Shown here: positions 19,751 through 30,495 of the stretch, piece after piece
How positions within the stretch are numbered: the first letter of the stretch is position 1
How the letters are laid out: every line of letters begins with the position of its first letter
Assembly: GCA_028684095.1 (NCBI GenBank)
Contig: JAQUGQ010000005.1
Location: 1-64,000 of the forward strand
Length of the DNA: 64,000 nucleotides
Direction of reading: 5' to 3'
DNA from: Clostridia bacterium
Lineage (GTDB): Bacteria > Bacillota > Clostridia > TANB77 > CAG-465
Notes under the pieces: model-generated
Seen by the model: only the letters and a program-made list of their open reading frames with translations
Told to the model about the DNA's origin: nothing
Databases searched by the model: none
Made by a program: the position numbers and the translations under genes

Positions 19751-20473
19751 ATGTATAATTATTTTGATGATAACTTTTACTTTTCAAATATTCCATTTTT
19801 GAGGAATAGATATATGTCAAACAAGGATTTAGATAGTCCTTTTGATATGGCATACCCATACATAAGTGGTTATAATCCAGTGTATATGCCACAAAATCCC
19901 AATTATACTGAGCCATACAATCCATATAAAAAAACAAACAAAAACATACTAAACTTAAATAATGATTTGCGTAAGCTTTGGGAAGAACATATTATTTGGA
20001 CTAAACTTGTTATAATGAGTATAGCAAGCGGCTCTCCTGATATACAACTAGTTTCACAAAGGTTACTTAGAAATGCAAATGATTTTGAAAAATTATTTAT
20101 TCCACTTTACGGACCTACTGCTTCAGAAAAATTCAGAGAGTTATTGAAGCAACATTTATTAATTGCTGCAGATTTAGTTAATGCAGCTAAAAAGAAAGAT
20201 AATGCTTCTGTTAATTTAATTGAAGGTAAATGGTATAAAAATGCTGATGAAATAACAGATTTTCTTAGTCGTATAAATCCTTATTGGAATAAAAACGATG
20301 TAAAAAAAATGATGTACGAACATCTAGTTCTAACTAAATCCGAAGCAGTTTCAATACTTACAAATAAATATGAAGATAGTATCTCTTTATTTGATAAAAT
20401 TGAAGAGCAAATACTTATTATGGCAGATATGTTTACTGAAGGGATACTTAAACAATTTCCTAATAAATTTTAA
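19751..20473 (+). CDS. Conserved helical His-rich protein of spore formers
   Basis: 240 residues. A Tyr/Pro/Asn-rich N-terminal 60 residues is followed by two related helical-bundle halves: LWEEHIIWTKLVIMSIASGS with LKQHLLIAADLV, and MMYEHLVLTKSEAVSIL with EEQILIMADMFTEGI. Such pairs of EH-xxx-T and QH/EQ motifs suggest a metal-binding four-helix bundle. Close relatives occur widely in Bacilli and Clostridia without an established role. The ATG at 19751 has AGAGGTGA upstream; the ORF extends further 5' without a ribosome site. Confidence 0.75.
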   Translation: MYNYFDDNFYFSNIPFLRNRYMSNKDLDSPFDMAYPYISGYNPVYMPQNPNYTEPYNPYKKTNKNILNLNNDLRKLWEEHIIWTKLVIMSIASGSPDIQLVSQRLLRNANDFEKLFIPLYGPTASEKFRELLKQHLLIAADLVNAAKKKDNASVNLIEGKWYKNADEITDFLSRINPYWNKNDVKKMMYEHLVLTKSEAVSILTNKYEDSISLFDKIEEQILIMADMFTEGILKQFPNKF

Positions 20474-20481
20474 TATTAATT

Positions 20482-20509
20482 AAAGAAGGTAATAATTTTT
20501 ACCTTCTTT
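20482..20509 (+). terminator. Rho-independent terminator
   Basis: Stem AAAGAAGGTAA/TTACCTTCTTT, eight bases after the preceding stop. Confidence 0.8.
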
Positions 20510-20591
20510 ATATTATATTATCCCAAAATTACTATATTATTCACTTATATAAATTATTAAATATCCATTTATTTTTTTATTTTAATATTGG

Positions 20592-20624
20592 AAAAAGCCA
20601 GAGGAATTATTTATTTCCCCTGAC
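20592..20624 (-). terminator. Terminator of the small-peptide cassette
   Basis: On the minus strand CAGGGGAA/TTCCTCTGG forms the stem and TTTTT follows. It closes the cassette that begins near 21010. Confidence 0.75.
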
Positions 20625-20719
20625 TAATTCGTTTTTTACTGAAGTTACTCTAAAGCAAAAGCATGCAACTACATAATAGCCACGCAAAGCTTAATAGCAA
20701 TCGCATAAAACATTTATCT

Positions 20720-20767
20720 TCACTTGAAGTTACCACGTGTCCTGAACAACCGCTTAATCAAAATCAC
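20720..20767 (-). CDS. Possible third small peptide, contains CGG
   Basis: A short frame starting at GTG 20767 or TTG 20761 and following GAGGGAGTGA. In zero frame it gives a very basic 13-15 residue peptide ending KRLFRTRGNFK. It contains CGG at 20750-20752. Skipping its C opens a 38-residue frame to 20650 with five Cys-containing or hydrophobic segments (for example GCSGHVV and FAWLLCSCM). Either reading is possible; a real gene is not certain. Confidence 0.35.
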   Translation of the reverse strand: MILIKRLFRTRGNFK

Positions 20768-20817
20768 TCCCTCATCTAAAATCGCTAGCTAACATGCTTA
20801 GCGGCCGGCAGTGAAAA

Positions 20818-20865
20818 TTATTTATTCGATATACTTTCTAAGACATTTTTTACAGGCGGACTCAT
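20818..20865 (-). CDS. 15-residue peptide, copy 2
   Basis: MSPPVKNVLESISNK, preceded by AAGGAGTGAGATCTT. It is paralogous to the peptide at 20944-20991 (10 of 15 residues identical). I know of no family. It is short and helix-prone with a hydrophobic face. Confidence 0.6.
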   Translation of the reverse strand: MSPPVKNVLESISNK

Positions 20866-20943
20866 AAGATCTCACTCCTTCATCTAGTATTATTTGATTA
20901 AATATAATCGCTAGCTAACACGCTTAGCGGCCGGCAATAAAAA

Positions 20944-20991
20944 TTATTTATTCAATATACTTTCTAAGGCATTTTTCACAAGCAAACTCAT
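20944..20991 (-). CDS. 15-residue amphipathic peptide, copy 1
   Basis: MSLLVKNALESILNK, preceded by AGGGAGTGATTCT. Leu, Val, Ala and Ile fall on one face of a predicted helix, with Lys, Asn, Glu and Ser on the other, resembling phenol-soluble-modulin-like or signalling peptides. Conservation of codons and ribosome site between the two copies supports translation. The function is unknown. Confidence 0.6.
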   Translation of the reverse strand: MSLLVKNALESILNK

Positions 20992-21264
20992 AGAATCACT
21001 CCCTTACATTTAAAATTTTCTTTTGGCTGATATATTAATATTAGCACATAAAAGATTTTTGATAACTTATTATAACATAAAAAATAAAATATGTCAACAT
21101 TTATGATACAAATTATCACCAAAGATAACAATTGTGAAATTATTTAATATTTTACGAATAAATTGTAATTATTTTTAATTGATAATGTATCTCTTACTCA
21201 AAAATTATTATGTTTATATAGTATTTGTATTTCTTAAACTAATGAAATTATATTATTCAAATAA

Positions 21265-22077
21265 TCACTCATTAATAAATTCTATAAGTTCTTTATTTAA
21301 TTTATCTTTTTCTTCCCAAAATAGTCCATGACCACTATTTTCAAATAATATTAGTTTTGAATTTCTTATTTCTTTTTTCAAAGTTTGACCAAACTGTATT
21401 GGACAAACTTTATCATAAACACCCTGACATATTAATGTTGGTACATTTATTCTTTCAACATCAAAAAACAAATTTTCATTTTCAAGTAAAGACATAATAG
21501 CCATGGTTGAATGTCCCGCAGCTTCTAATCCTAAATTTAAAATCCAATGAGAAAACGAATTAGTTATATATTTATTAAATAGGATATTTGTAAAACCTTG
21601 TAACATTGTTGGTCTATCATTATATGTATCTAAAATAATTTTTTCTATATCTTGTTTTGTATTTCCATAAGGAAAATCATACTTTTTTATAAAACTTGGA
21701 GCCGCAGCACCAAGAAGTACAAGTTTACTTACTCCAAATTCATTATGACGTGACATATATCTAATTGATATAGCACCACCTACAGAATGACCAACCAAAG
21801 TAATATTTTCAAGTTTTAGAAAATCAATTATAATTCTAATATCATCTGCTATACGATCATAACTGTAGTTTGTATATGGTTTATCAGATTTACCAAATCC
21901 TCTAATATCAATACCAATACATCTATATCCATATTTTGCAAGTTCGTTATATTGATATTCGAACATACAATTATTTAGTGGCCAACCATGTATAAATAAT
22001 ATTGTTTTATTTCCTTGTGGATTTATATCATTTACAAATATATTAACATCTGGTTCAACTTTTACATAATATTGCAT
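21265..22077 (-). CDS. Alpha/beta hydrolase
   Basis: 270 residues with the oxyanion motif HGWPLNN, nucleophile elbow GHSVGG, the acid in CQGVYDKVCP and catalytic His in ENSGHGLFWEE. It resembles haloperoxidase/esterase-type hydrolases; the substrate is unknown. GGGGGTG lies upstream of the ATG. Confidence 0.85.
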   Translation of the reverse strand: MQYYVKVEPDVNIFVNDINPQGNKTILFIHGWPLNNCMFEYQYNELAKYGYRCIGIDIRGFGKSDKPYTNYSYDRIADDIRIIIDFLKLENITLVGHSVGGAISIRYMSRHNEFGVSKLVLLGAAAPSFIKKYDFPYGNTKQDIEKIILDTYNDRPTMLQGFTNILFNKYITNSFSHWILNLGLEAAGHSTMAIMSLLENENLFFDVERINVPTLICQGVYDKVCPIQFGQTLKKEIRNSKLILFENSGHGLFWEEKDKLNKELIEFINE

Positions 22078-22224
22078 AAAAAAACACCCCCGTATGTTGT
22101 AGTATATTCAAATAATTTTATATATGTGTTAACTTAAAATTTATATTAATTTAAATTTTATTTTTTAAAATACACATACTATTATAACATTTAAATTTAA
22201 ATTGATTAATATATAGGAGGTAAT

Positions 22225-24240
22225 ATGAATTACAAATATACTAATGAACTTATTAATGAAAAGTCACCATATTTATTGCAACATGCCCATAATCCAGTAA
22301 ATTGGTATCCCTGGTCTAATATTGCATTTTCTAAAGCTATAGATGAAAACAAACCAATATTTTTATCCATAGGTTACTCTACTTGTCACTGGTGTCACGT
22401 TATGGAAAAAGAATCATTTGAAGATACCCAAATTGCTACTATACTTAATAATGATTTTATTTCAATCAAGGTAGATAGAGAGGAAAGACCAGATATAGAT
22501 TCAATATATATGAGTGCATGCCAATCTTTAACAGGAAATGGTGGATGGCCTTTAACATTATTTTTAGATCATTACCAGAGACCATTTTTTGCAGGTACAT
22601 ATTTTCCTAAACAATCTAACTTTCATCAAGTAGGTTTAATAGACATCTTAGAAAAAATTAAAAATACTTGGACAAATGATAAAGAAAAAGTTCTAGATGC
22701 AAGTAAATATATAACCAATACCATAAGAAATACTTCTAATACTTCTAGTTCACAAAATATTAATTCTAATATACAAGATGAAACATTTAAAATATTTCTT
22801 CAACTTTTTGATACAACTTTTGGTGGATTTGGGAGTTCCACCAAATTTCCAAATCCTAACAACCTGCTTTTTTTATTAAGATATTATCATAGGAGTAATG
22901 ATGAAAAATCTTTATTAATGGTTAATCATACACTTGAATGTATATACAGAGGTGGTATATATGATCATATAGGTTTTGGATTTTCAAGGTATTCGACAGA
23001 TAAAAAATGGTTAGTCCCCCACTTTGAAAAAATGTTATATGATAATGCTCTTTTATCTCTAGTATATATAGAAGCTTTCCAAATTACTAAAAACGAACTT
23101 TTTTCTAAAGTTGCTAATGATGTACTAACATATACTATAAGGGATATGATGTCTCAAGATGGTGGTTTTTACTCTGCTGAAGATGCTGATTCAGAAGGAA
23201 TTGAAGGTAAATTTTATGTATGGTCATATAATGAATTAATAAATATATTAGGTAAAAATGAAGGTATAAAATTTTGTAAACAGTTTAACATCACAAAAAA
23301 AGGTAATTTCAAAGGAAATAATATTCCAAATTTAATTGGCAGTGAAAATATAAATGTTGATGATAATATATTAAAGAAATTATTTATATATCGCAATAAA
23401 AGAATACATCCTCATAAAGATGATAAAATATTAACTTCTTGGAATGGACTTATGATCGTTTCACTGTCTATTGCTGGAAGGATACTTAAAAATAAAAAAT
23501 ATATTGATTGTGCAAAAAGAACAGTAACTTTTATTTATAATAATCTTATTGATTCGGACGGTAGATTACTTGCAAGATACAGAGATGGGCATGCTTCAAT
23601 CTTAGCATATTCAGATGATTATTCATTTTTAATATGGGGATTAATAGAATTATATGAATCTACTTTTGATAGTATCTATTTAGAAAAAGCAATTCAGTTA
23701 AATGATGAATTAATAAAATATTTTTGGGATGAAAAATCAAATGGATTATTTTTATACGGAAGTGATTCAGAAAAGCTTATAATTAGGCCAAAAGAAGTAT
23801 ATGATGGAGTTATTCCTTCAGCAAATTCGGTATCTGCATTAAATTGGTTAAAACTTTCTAGATTAACTAGTAATCCTAAACTTGAAGAATTAGCTAACAA
23901 ACAATTTAAAACTTTTAGTGATAATATTAATTCAAATCCTACTTCTTCAACTTTTATGCTTTGTGCATATTTATTTACATCATCTATAACAAAAGAAATA
24001 ATTATCTTAGGTGATACAAATAATCAAAGAACTAAAGAAATGTTTGATATATTAAATAGTAAATTTGATCCAAATGTAACAACAATATTTAAAGATACAT
24101 CTGATAATAGTATACTAAAAATAATTCCTCATTTATCTAATTATAAAGAAGTGGAAAATGTGACTACTGCATATGTTTGCAGTAACAATAGTTGTTCTTT
24201 ACCTATAATTGCTTTAAATAAATTTAAGGATATATTTTAA
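22225..24240 (+). CDS. DUF255 thioredoxin-domain protein (YyaL/SSP411 family)
   Basis: 671 residues. The N-terminal thioredoxin-like domain has [17 protein letters not shown] and the CxxC motif [10 protein letters not shown]. It is followed by an alpha/alpha-barrel resembling sugar epimerases ([42 protein letters not shown]). The family length is normal. The biochemical role is unestablished. GGAGG precedes the ATG. Confidence 0.9.
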   Translation: MNYKYTNELINEKSPYLLQHAHNPVNWYPWSNIAFSKAIDENKPIFLSIGYSTCHWCHVMEKESFEDTQIATILNNDFISIKVDREERPDIDSIYMSACQSLTGNGGWPLTLFLDHYQRPFFAGTYFPKQSNFHQVGLIDILEKIKNTWTNDKEKVLDASKYITNTIRNTSNTSSSQNINSNIQDETFKIFLQLFDTTFGGFGSSTKFPNPNNLLFLLRYYHRSNDEKSLLMVNHTLECIYRGGIYDHIGFGFSRYSTDKKWLVPHFEKMLYDNALLSLVYIEAFQITKNELFSKVANDVLTYTIRDMMSQDGGFYSAEDADSEGIEGKFYVWSYNELINILGKNEGIKFCKQFNITKKGNFKGNNIPNLIGSENINVDDNILKKLFIYRNKRIHPHKDDKILTSWNGLMIVSLSIAGRILKNKKYIDCAKRTVTFIYNNLIDSDGRLLARYRDGHASILAYSDDYSFLIWGLIELYESTFDSIYLEKAIQLNDELIKYFWDEKSNGLFLYGSDSEKLIIRPKEVYDGVIPSANSVSALNWLKLSRLTSNPKLEELANKQFKTFSDNINSNPTSSTFMLCAYLFTSSITKEIIILGDTNNQRTKEMFDILNSKFDPNVTTIFKDTSDNSILKIIPHLSNYKEVENVTTAYVCSNNSCSLPIIALNKFKDIF

Positions 24241-24286
24241 TCACAAATTAATTTAATATACTTTATTTTTTCTGAAACTTTTATCA

Positions 24287-24392
24287 CAACTATTGACATT
24301 GAGCCAAAAATTGTACTGATTAAAAAACCAGTACAATTTTTATTATTTCTAATAAATTTTAGCTTTTTTGACCCAACTATTGACATTGAGCC
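24287..24392 (-). repeat. Second copy of the GGCTCAATGTCAATAGTTG/hairpin repeat
   Basis: Two direct copies of the 19-mer (24287-24305 and 24374-24392) flank a hairpin AAAAATTGTACTG/CAGTACAATTTTT (24306-24341). It lies downstream of the minus-strand surface-protein gene, as the copy near 7700 lies downstream of carD. It is probably the terminator of that gene. Confidence 0.7.
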
Positions 24393-24435
24393 AAATTAAT
24401 TTCTATATTGTTTTACTATATCAAATGTTTTTTTA

Positions 24436-26865
24436 TTAAAGTTCACTAGAGACCGCTAAAACCGGACGGAACCCTATATTACTGTATGCAATACCAATGT
24501 CGTTGTGGAAATTAAATGTACCCGCAGAAGTATTATTACTGGTAGTTCCACCGTGTAAGAAAAATGGACTGCTCAAACAAGGCATGTATGAATTGTCACT
24601 ATACCATGATGTAGAACCAATACATGAACTTGATGTTTCATATATTGCATCACCTTTTTTACTTGAAGTTGCTATATAATTTTCATTTTCTGTATCACTT
24701 GTTCCTACTGAATATGCATCTTTATATTGACTTGTTGCATTTACTAAACTTGAACCATATGTTGTCAAATTTGCATCTCCATTATTTATATATGCAGCTG
24801 CAAATTCATATGCTCCGCCACTCATATCATATACTCCATATATATTTCCTGTTGTACTTGCATTTACTCCATATGTCATATCATTGTATGGATATGTTAC
24901 TGTTGTACTCAAACAACTTACACTTTCTCCTGCTTGACCTGTTAAATAATTACTATTTGGATTTTTCCATACTTCTGAATTTTTTCCATATATACTTTGT
25001 GATATATATGCACAAGCACCCCATTCCATATTTTTCATCAAATGGGTATCTATTCCTGTTCCGCTTGTTCCCCAGCCATATTTAGTTCCGTATGTTGTTT
25101 CCATATTTCTACATGCTGTAAACATTGCATCTATATTTAAACTTCTAAGTGATGTAACATTAGGTTTTACATCTATTGCACTTATACTTCCACTTACTTC
25201 AAATTTTGCTATCCATATTCCTGTAAGTTCTACAGCTCCAAATGTAAATGCTGGATGTACTGTATAGCCACTTGTCGCTGTTGTTGATTTATTTCTTAAA
25301 AAATTTACTGCTATTGTTTGTGCTGTAGAACTATGTGGTGTTGGTATTTGATACTCATATCGTGGTATCCATACCCACATACTTGCATCTACTGTTTGTG
25401 CATTTGCCCATTCTTTATTTCCATAATCATACCATGTTGTATCTGTATTTGGAGAAGATACTGTATCCCATGAACTGCCATTCCATTTTATTGCTGTCAT
25501 TCCTGCTGATAATACTGGTTTGTTTACACCTTCACTTTCAACATAATCTGGTACTAATGTAAATGAATTTGTTTTACTTACTACTGTATTTCCTGCATTA
25601 TCACTTGATTTTATCCATAAATAATATGTTCCTACATCTGTTTTTGTTAATGTTGCTCCATTTGTAAATGATGTCCATCCAACACTTGGTGTTACTGTAT
25701 TTTGTGAATCCCATACATATTGTAATGTAGAAGTATTAATCAAACTTCCACCTACATCACTTACTGTTACTGTCGTACTTGCAATATCACTTTCACCACC
25801 ATTTGTTCCATAATCTACTGTTGGTAATATCACATCTATATTAGCTATCGTTAATGTACTTTGACCACTTTGATTTCCTGCTTGATCTATTGATTTTGCA
25901 TACACTGTTGTATTATTTGTATTTACAGTTATATATGTTGTATAATTACTCCAATTTATTCCATTTGTACTATATTTTTTTGCTAATGAATCTGGTGAAT
26001 ATGTTATTGTTACTACTACATTGCCATTTGTCCATTCGGTAGGATTTGCTAATATTATTGGATTTGTTGGTGCTGTATTATCTTCTATATTAAAGCTTGT
26101 TAAACATGTTGTATCTTTCATATTTGATATATCATTTTCATTTGTTGCCGAACCAGCTTTTATAATTAACTTATATGATCCATTTAAAAGTGCATCTGTT
26201 TCTATTGTTACATCTACACTTCGTGTATAATCTAATTCTGTACCACTTACTGTTCCTATTACAAAATCAGGTTGTACAGTTAACACTTTTTCATCATCAC
26301 GTACTACTTGCACTTTATCTGTTAAATTTATATCAGAAAGACCAGCATTTGAAGAAAATTCAATTGTATATACTATATCTATTCCTTGTTCAACTGCTGT
26401 TTCACTTATAGCAATTATTGTTACTTGAGGTTCACCTTGAATTATTACCTCTAAACCTATTTCTTCGGCCCACTCTTGTTGAGTTGTATCAGTACCCTTA
26501 TATACTAATTTACCCTCTGACACTTCAAATAGTCCATCATACTTAGACATACTTCCAAGTAATGTTATAATATTATTAATCGTTTTATTAGTATCTTCTA
26601 TTCCATCATATGTTACACTATTTTCGTCTGCTTGTAATTTTAATGGAGTATATCCTTTTGGTCCATCCATAATTTGATTATAATTATATGTATTTAGTTC
26701 ATTAGTAAAATTTGTCAAATCATTCTTGAATGAAAGTTTTAATGCCTGCTTTATTGGATTATTATCTGAAAATAACATTATTATTGCACTTGCTAATATG
26801 AGCATAACTAACATTGTTATAATTATTAATATTAATGATATACCCTTTTTATTATATTTTTTCAT
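24436..26865 (-). CDS. Large prepilin-like surface protein with Ig-like and FGE-like domains
   Basis: 809 residues. The N-terminal signal KKYNKKGISL precedes a long hydrophobic helix of prepilin type. The middle holds repeated beta-sandwich segments (DNTAPTNPIILANPTEWTNG, then a VTYS/chitobiase-like repeat and a TTVTVSDVGG segment). The C-terminus matches the gene at 1-2047 and ends YDMSGGAYEFAAAY and IGFRPVLAVSSEL, like formylglycine-generating-enzyme folds. The ATG at 26865 follows GGGGG. It is likely displayed on the cell surface, but the ligand is unknown. Confidence 0.85.
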   Translation of the reverse strand: MKKYNKKGISLILIIITMLVMLILASAIIMLFSDNNPIKQALKLSFKNDLTNFTNELNTYNYNQIMDGPKGYTPLKLQADENSVTYDGIEDTNKTINNIITLLGSMSKYDGLFEVSEGKLVYKGTDTTQQEWAEEIGLEVIIQGEPQVTIIAISETAVEQGIDIVYTIEFSSNAGLSDINLTDKVQVVRDDEKVLTVQPDFVIGTVSGTELDYTRSVDVTIETDALLNGSYKLIIKAGSATNENDISNMKDTTCLTSFNIEDNTAPTNPIILANPTEWTNGNVVVTITYSPDSLAKKYSTNGINWSNYTTYITVNTNNTTVYAKSIDQAGNQSGQSTLTIANIDVILPTVDYGTNGGESDIASTTVTVSDVGGSLINTSTLQYVWDSQNTVTPSVGWTSFTNGATLTKTDVGTYYLWIKSSDNAGNTVVSKTNSFTLVPDYVESEGVNKPVLSAGMTAIKWNGSSWDTVSSPNTDTTWYDYGNKEWANAQTVDASMWVWIPRYEYQIPTPHSSTAQTIAVNFLRNKSTTATSGYTVHPAFTFGAVELTGIWIAKFEVSGSISAIDVKPNVTSLRSLNIDAMFTACRNMETTYGTKYGWGTSGTGIDTHLMKNMEWGACAYISQSIYGKNSEVWKNPNSNYLTGQAGESVSCLSTTVTYPYNDMTYGVNASTTGNIYGVYDMSGGAYEFAAAYINNGDANLTTYGSSLVNATSQYKDAYSVGTSDTENENYIATSSKKGDAIYETSSSCIGSTSWYSDNSYMPCLSSPFFLHGGTTSNNTSAGTFNFHNDIGIAYSNIGFRPVLAVSSEL

Positions 26866-27228
26866 TATATATACCCCCATATTTGCTTATTTTTATTTAT
26901 ATTTATCTATTTTACTTCAACTTCATTATATAATGAATATAATTTTTTGTCAATAAATATAATAAATTTTAAAAATAATATTAATTATGAGAAGTTAAAA
27001 AGTAAAATGGTATAAGTTTTTTCAAACCTTACACCACTATTTCATTCATCATTTATTGTTTGACAAAACTATACATTTATAATTCAAACTTATGTTGAAG
27101 TTGTATATCATATATTTATATTCTATTAATTGATAGATTAGTATCATATATCCTATTTGTGCAACATGTGAACAGATTATATATATCTTATATTGTTATC
27201 AGATTTTTATATTTTAAAATAACAATAA
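26866..27228. other. Intergenic region
   Basis: A 363-bp AT-rich gap upstream of the surface protein and downstream of rlmB. It holds one imperfect hairpin (GGTATAAG/CTTACACC, about 27010-27037), a plausible minus-strand terminator for lepA-rlmB with a T-rich tail. I see no gene. Confidence 0.5.
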
Positions 27229-27978
27229 TCACTTGTTAGAACAGTTTTTTTGTCTTATAACTTCATACATACTTATAGCTGCAGATACCGAAGCATTTAA
27301 TGATTCTATATTTCCAAACATTGGTATTTTAACAATAACATCACAATTATCACGAACTAATTTAGATATTCCAGCACCTTCATTACCTATTACAAGTCCT
27401 ATTGCTCCATCTATTTTTGTAGAATATATATCTGAAGCACCTTCCATATCTAAACCATAAATCCATAATCCTTTTTCTTTTAAGTATCTTATACTTTCTG
27501 TTATATTAGTTACTCTAGATACTTTAACATAACTAGTAGCTCCAGCAGCAACTTTTTCAACAGTATCAGTTATTTGACATGCATTACGTTTTTGTATTAT
27601 ACATCCATGTGCTCCTAAACAATCTATACTTCTAATTATTGCTCCTAAATTATGAGGATCTTCAATTTTATCTAATATTATTATAAATGGCTTCTCTCCT
27701 CTTTTTTCTGCAACAGCTAGTAAATCATCTATTTCAGAGTATTCAAAATCTGTAACTGAAGCAACTATACCTTGTGAATTTTTCAATTTTTCATCATCTG
27801 CAGTTATCATTTTATCTAATTTAGGTCTATCTGCAAGAACAGTTACTATTTTTTTTTCTTGAGCCATTTTAATTAATTCATAAACATCTTTATTTCCATT
27901 TTGAAAATATATTTTATTAATTGTTTTACCTGATACAATAGCTTCTGTAACAGGATTTATACCATATACTAAACCCAT
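27229..27978 (-). CDS. rlmB: 23S rRNA 2'-O-ribose methyltransferase (RlmB/TrmH family)
   Basis: 249 residues of SPOUT fold. The N-terminal substrate-binding domain is followed by KIEDPHNLGAIIRS, IGNEGAGISKLV and IPMFGNIESLNASVSAA, the three TrmH motifs forming the SAM knot. It most likely methylates G2251 of 23S rRNA. It follows lepA by 9 bases, in one operon. Confidence 0.88.
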   Translation of the reverse strand: MGLVYGINPVTEAIVSGKTINKIYFQNGNKDVYELIKMAQEKKIVTVLADRPKLDKMITADDEKLKNSQGIVASVTDFEYSEIDDLLAVAEKRGEKPFIIILDKIEDPHNLGAIIRSIDCLGAHGCIIQKRNACQITDTVEKVAAGATSYVKVSRVTNITESIRYLKEKGLWIYGLDMEGASDIYSTKIDGAIGLVIGNEGAGISKLVRDNCDVIVKIPMFGNIESLNASVSAAISMYEVIRQKNCSNK

Positions 27979-27987
27979 AATTTCTCC

Positions 27988-29793
27988 TTAATCATCTAAT
28001 CTTAAAACACTCATAAAAGCATCTTGTGGAAGTTCAACACTTCCTACTTGTCTCATTCTTTTTTTACCTTCTTTTTGTTTTTCTAGTAATTTTTTCTTTC
28101 TAGTTATATCTCCGCCATAACATTTAGCCAGTACATCTTTTCTAAGTGCCTTAACTGTCTCTCTTGCTATAATTTTACCACCAATAGCTGCTTGTATTGG
28201 TATTTCAAACAAATGTCTTGGTATAATATCTTTTAACTTTTCTGCTATTCTACGTCCTCTTGGTTCAGCCTTGGATTTATGAACTATAAACGATAGTGCA
28301 TCTACTACTTCATTATTCAATAGTATATCTAATTTAGAAAGTTCTGCTTTTTCATATTTAGCTATTTCATAATCAAATGAAGCATATCCTCTTGTTCTAG
28401 ATTTTAAACTATTAAAAAAATCATATATAATTTCATTAAGAGGTAAATAGTATTCTAAACAAACTCTTTTTACATCTAAATATCTCATATTTATGAACTC
28501 TCCACGTCTTTCAGTAGCAAGTTCCATTACATTTCCAACATATTCTTTGGGAACTATAATTTCAGTCTTAGCAATAGGTTCTTCCATATAACTTATTTGC
28601 TGTGAATTTGGAAGTTCTGAAGGATTATATAATTCTAACACTTCACCATTTGTTTTATATATTTTATATATAACTGAAGGTGCAGTTGTAATTAAATTTA
28701 AATCATATTCTCTTTCTAATCTTTCTTCCACTATTTCCATATGCAATAAACCTAAAAATCCACATCTAAAACCATGTCCAAGTGCTGCTGAAGATTCTAA
28801 TTCATAATTTAAAGATGCATCATTTAATTTTAATTTTTCTAATGCTTCTTTTAAATCTTCATATTCACTTCCATCTGCTGGATATACACCACAATATACC
28901 ATGGATTGTACTTTTTTATATCCTTTTAAAGATTTTTCACAAGGGTTCTTCTTAATAGTTACAGTATCACCCACATGTATATCAGATATTTTACGTATAC
29001 TTGCTGTTATATACCCAACTTCACCTGTTTCTAATACATCACATTCAATATAACTGCCCGGTTTAAAATATCCAACTTCTGCTATTTCATATTCTTTATT
29101 ATTTGACATAGTAATAATAGTATCACCTTTTTTTAGAATTCCATCAAAAATTCTTACATATGCCATAGCACCTTTATAGTTATCATATACACAATCAAAT
29201 ATAAGAGCTGATGTTGGCTTATCTTTATCACCTGTAGGGCATGGTACCTTAAGTACTATCGCTTCCAATACTTGATCCATATTAAGTCCAGTTTTAGCTG
29301 AAACTTCAGGAGCATTCATAGCTTCAATACCTATTATATCCTCTATTTCTTTTTTTACTTCAAGTGGCCTTGCTACAGGTAAATCTACCTTATTTATAAC
29401 TGGAATAACTTCTAAATCATTCTCTAAAGCAAGATATACATTAGCTAAAGTTTGAGCTTCTACACCTTGAGCTGCATCAACCACTAGTATTGCCCCTTCA
29501 CAGGCAGCAAGTGATCTAGATACTTCATAGTTAAAATCTACATGTCCTGGTGTATCTATTAAATTTAAAATATAATCTATTCCATCTTTAGCTTTATACT
29601 TCATTCTTACAGCTTGAGATTTTATAGTTATACCCCTTTCTCTTTCTATATCCATATTATCTAACAATTGCTCATGCATTTTTCTTTCATCTATACTACC
29701 AGTCATTTGAAGTAATCTATCTGCAAGGGTAGATTTACCATGATCAATATGGGCTATTATACTGAAATTTCTTATATATTTTTGTTTGTCCAT
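27988..29793 (-). CDS. lepA: Elongation factor 4 (LepA)
   Basis: 601-residue translational GTPase with G1 [29 protein letters not shown] and the LepA C-terminal domain ending [18 protein letters not shown]. It back-translocates or remodels stalled ribosomes. That is a notable function for a genome whose ribosomes must slip at CGG, although no mechanistic link is shown here. Confidence 0.95.
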   Translation of the reverse strand: MDKQKYIRNFSIIAHIDHGKSTLADRLLQMTGSIDERKMHEQLLDNMDIERERGITIKSQAVRMKYKAKDGIDYILNLIDTPGHVDFNYEVSRSLAACEGAILVVDAAQGVEAQTLANVYLALENDLEVIPVINKVDLPVARPLEVKKEIEDIIGIEAMNAPEVSAKTGLNMDQVLEAIVLKVPCPTGDKDKPTSALIFDCVYDNYKGAMAYVRIFDGILKKGDTIITMSNNKEYEIAEVGYFKPGSYIECDVLETGEVGYITASIRKISDIHVGDTVTIKKNPCEKSLKGYKKVQSMVYCGVYPADGSEYEDLKEALEKLKLNDASLNYELESSAALGHGFRCGFLGLLHMEIVEERLEREYDLNLITTAPSVIYKIYKTNGEVLELYNPSELPNSQQISYMEEPIAKTEIIVPKEYVGNVMELATERRGEFINMRYLDVKRVCLEYYLPLNEIIYDFFNSLKSRTRGYASFDYEIAKYEKAELSKLDILLNNEVVDALSFIVHKSKAEPRGRRIAEKLKDIIPRHLFEIPIQAAIGGKIIARETVKALRKDVLAKCYGGDITRKKKLLEKQKEGKKRMRQVGSVELPQDAFMSVLRLDD

Positions 29794-30048
29794 ATGTTTT
29801 CCTTTCGATTTCTTGTATATAGATTATATCAATTTTTAGGCATACATTCAAGTATTATCACTAAAATGTTGTTAAAAATACATAAAAACACATGTATTAC
29901 CTATTTATTAAATTGTTTTATCTATATAAATTTTATAACAAATATTTCTTGTACAGAGTTTTGAACTCTTTTTACATATATACATATTATTTATATTTAT
30001 TTTATGGTATAATATATATATATTATTTAAATTAGTAAGGAGGATATA

Positions 30049-30495
30049 ATGTTTAAAATTGGAGATTATGTTAGAATAAAAAATACCAACTTAATTGGAA
30101 ACATACTAAGAATTAGTAATAACACATATAGTATATCTATAAATTGTAAATCAGTTACAATTTCAAAAGATTTAATAGAGAAAGAAGAAAATTCAAAATT
30201 AAAACCAAATATTAAAAGTAGAGTATCTTACAATATAAATGTTGATCCTGATTTTAAAAATGAGATTATGCTAAGACATAAAACAAGAGAAGAAGCAATT
30301 TATGAATTAGACAAATTTATAGATGGTGCAATTATAAATAAAATAACTATTATTAGAATAATACATGGAAAAAATGGTGGAATTTTAAGAGATGCAGTTC
30401 ATGAATATTTAAAAAACAATAAAAACATAGATAGCTTTAAGTTAGCAGGATATTTTGAAGGTCAATTTGGCGTAACTATAGCAAATTTAAAATGA
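30049..30495 (+). CDS. Small Smr-domain protein
   Basis: 148 residues. An N-terminal KOW/Tudor-like segment (FKIGDYVRIKN) precedes a C-terminal Smr domain with IDGAIINKITIIRIIHGKNGG and the LR..V.EYL block. The layout matches the last part of MutS2/RqcU but without the ATPase. Smr domains nick DNA or RNA and act on collided ribosomes. It could be a free-standing ribosome-quality-control nuclease, which is inference. Confidence 0.75.
   Translation: MFKIGDYVRIKNTNLIGNILRISNNTYSISINCKSVTISKDLIEKEENSKLKPNIKSRVSYNINVDPDFKNEIMLRHKTREEAIYELDKFIDGAIINKITIIRIIHGKNGGILRDAVHEYLKNNKNIDSFKLAGYFEGQFGVTIANLK

Larger units (their letters stand above)
20781..21003 (-). repeat. Tandem duplication of a peptide cassette
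   Basis: Two about 97-bp direct copies, 20781-20878 and 20907-21003, each with a ribosome site (GGAGTGA), a 15-codon ORF and the block GCCGGCCGCTAAGC, which includes the inverted repeat GCTAA/TTAGC and ends GCTAGCGAT. The block is far GC-richer than the surroundings and contains the only NaeI-like and NheI-like palindromes I noticed. The 21004-21264 stretch holds only AT-rich sequence. Confidence 0.8.

Noticed and set aside
20781-21003. CRISPR array
   Set aside because: Only two copies, each about 97 bp with a coding frame; no short regularly spaced repeats and no cas genes.
24478-24500. CCGGACGG cluster at the end of the surface-protein gene
   Set aside because: The in-frame codons are CGT CCG GTT; no CGG codon is in frame.
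24624-26411. Several plus-strand ORFs over the surface-protein gene
   Set aside because: Low-complexity shadows of the minus-strand Thr/Ser-rich gene, without ribosome sites or family motifs.
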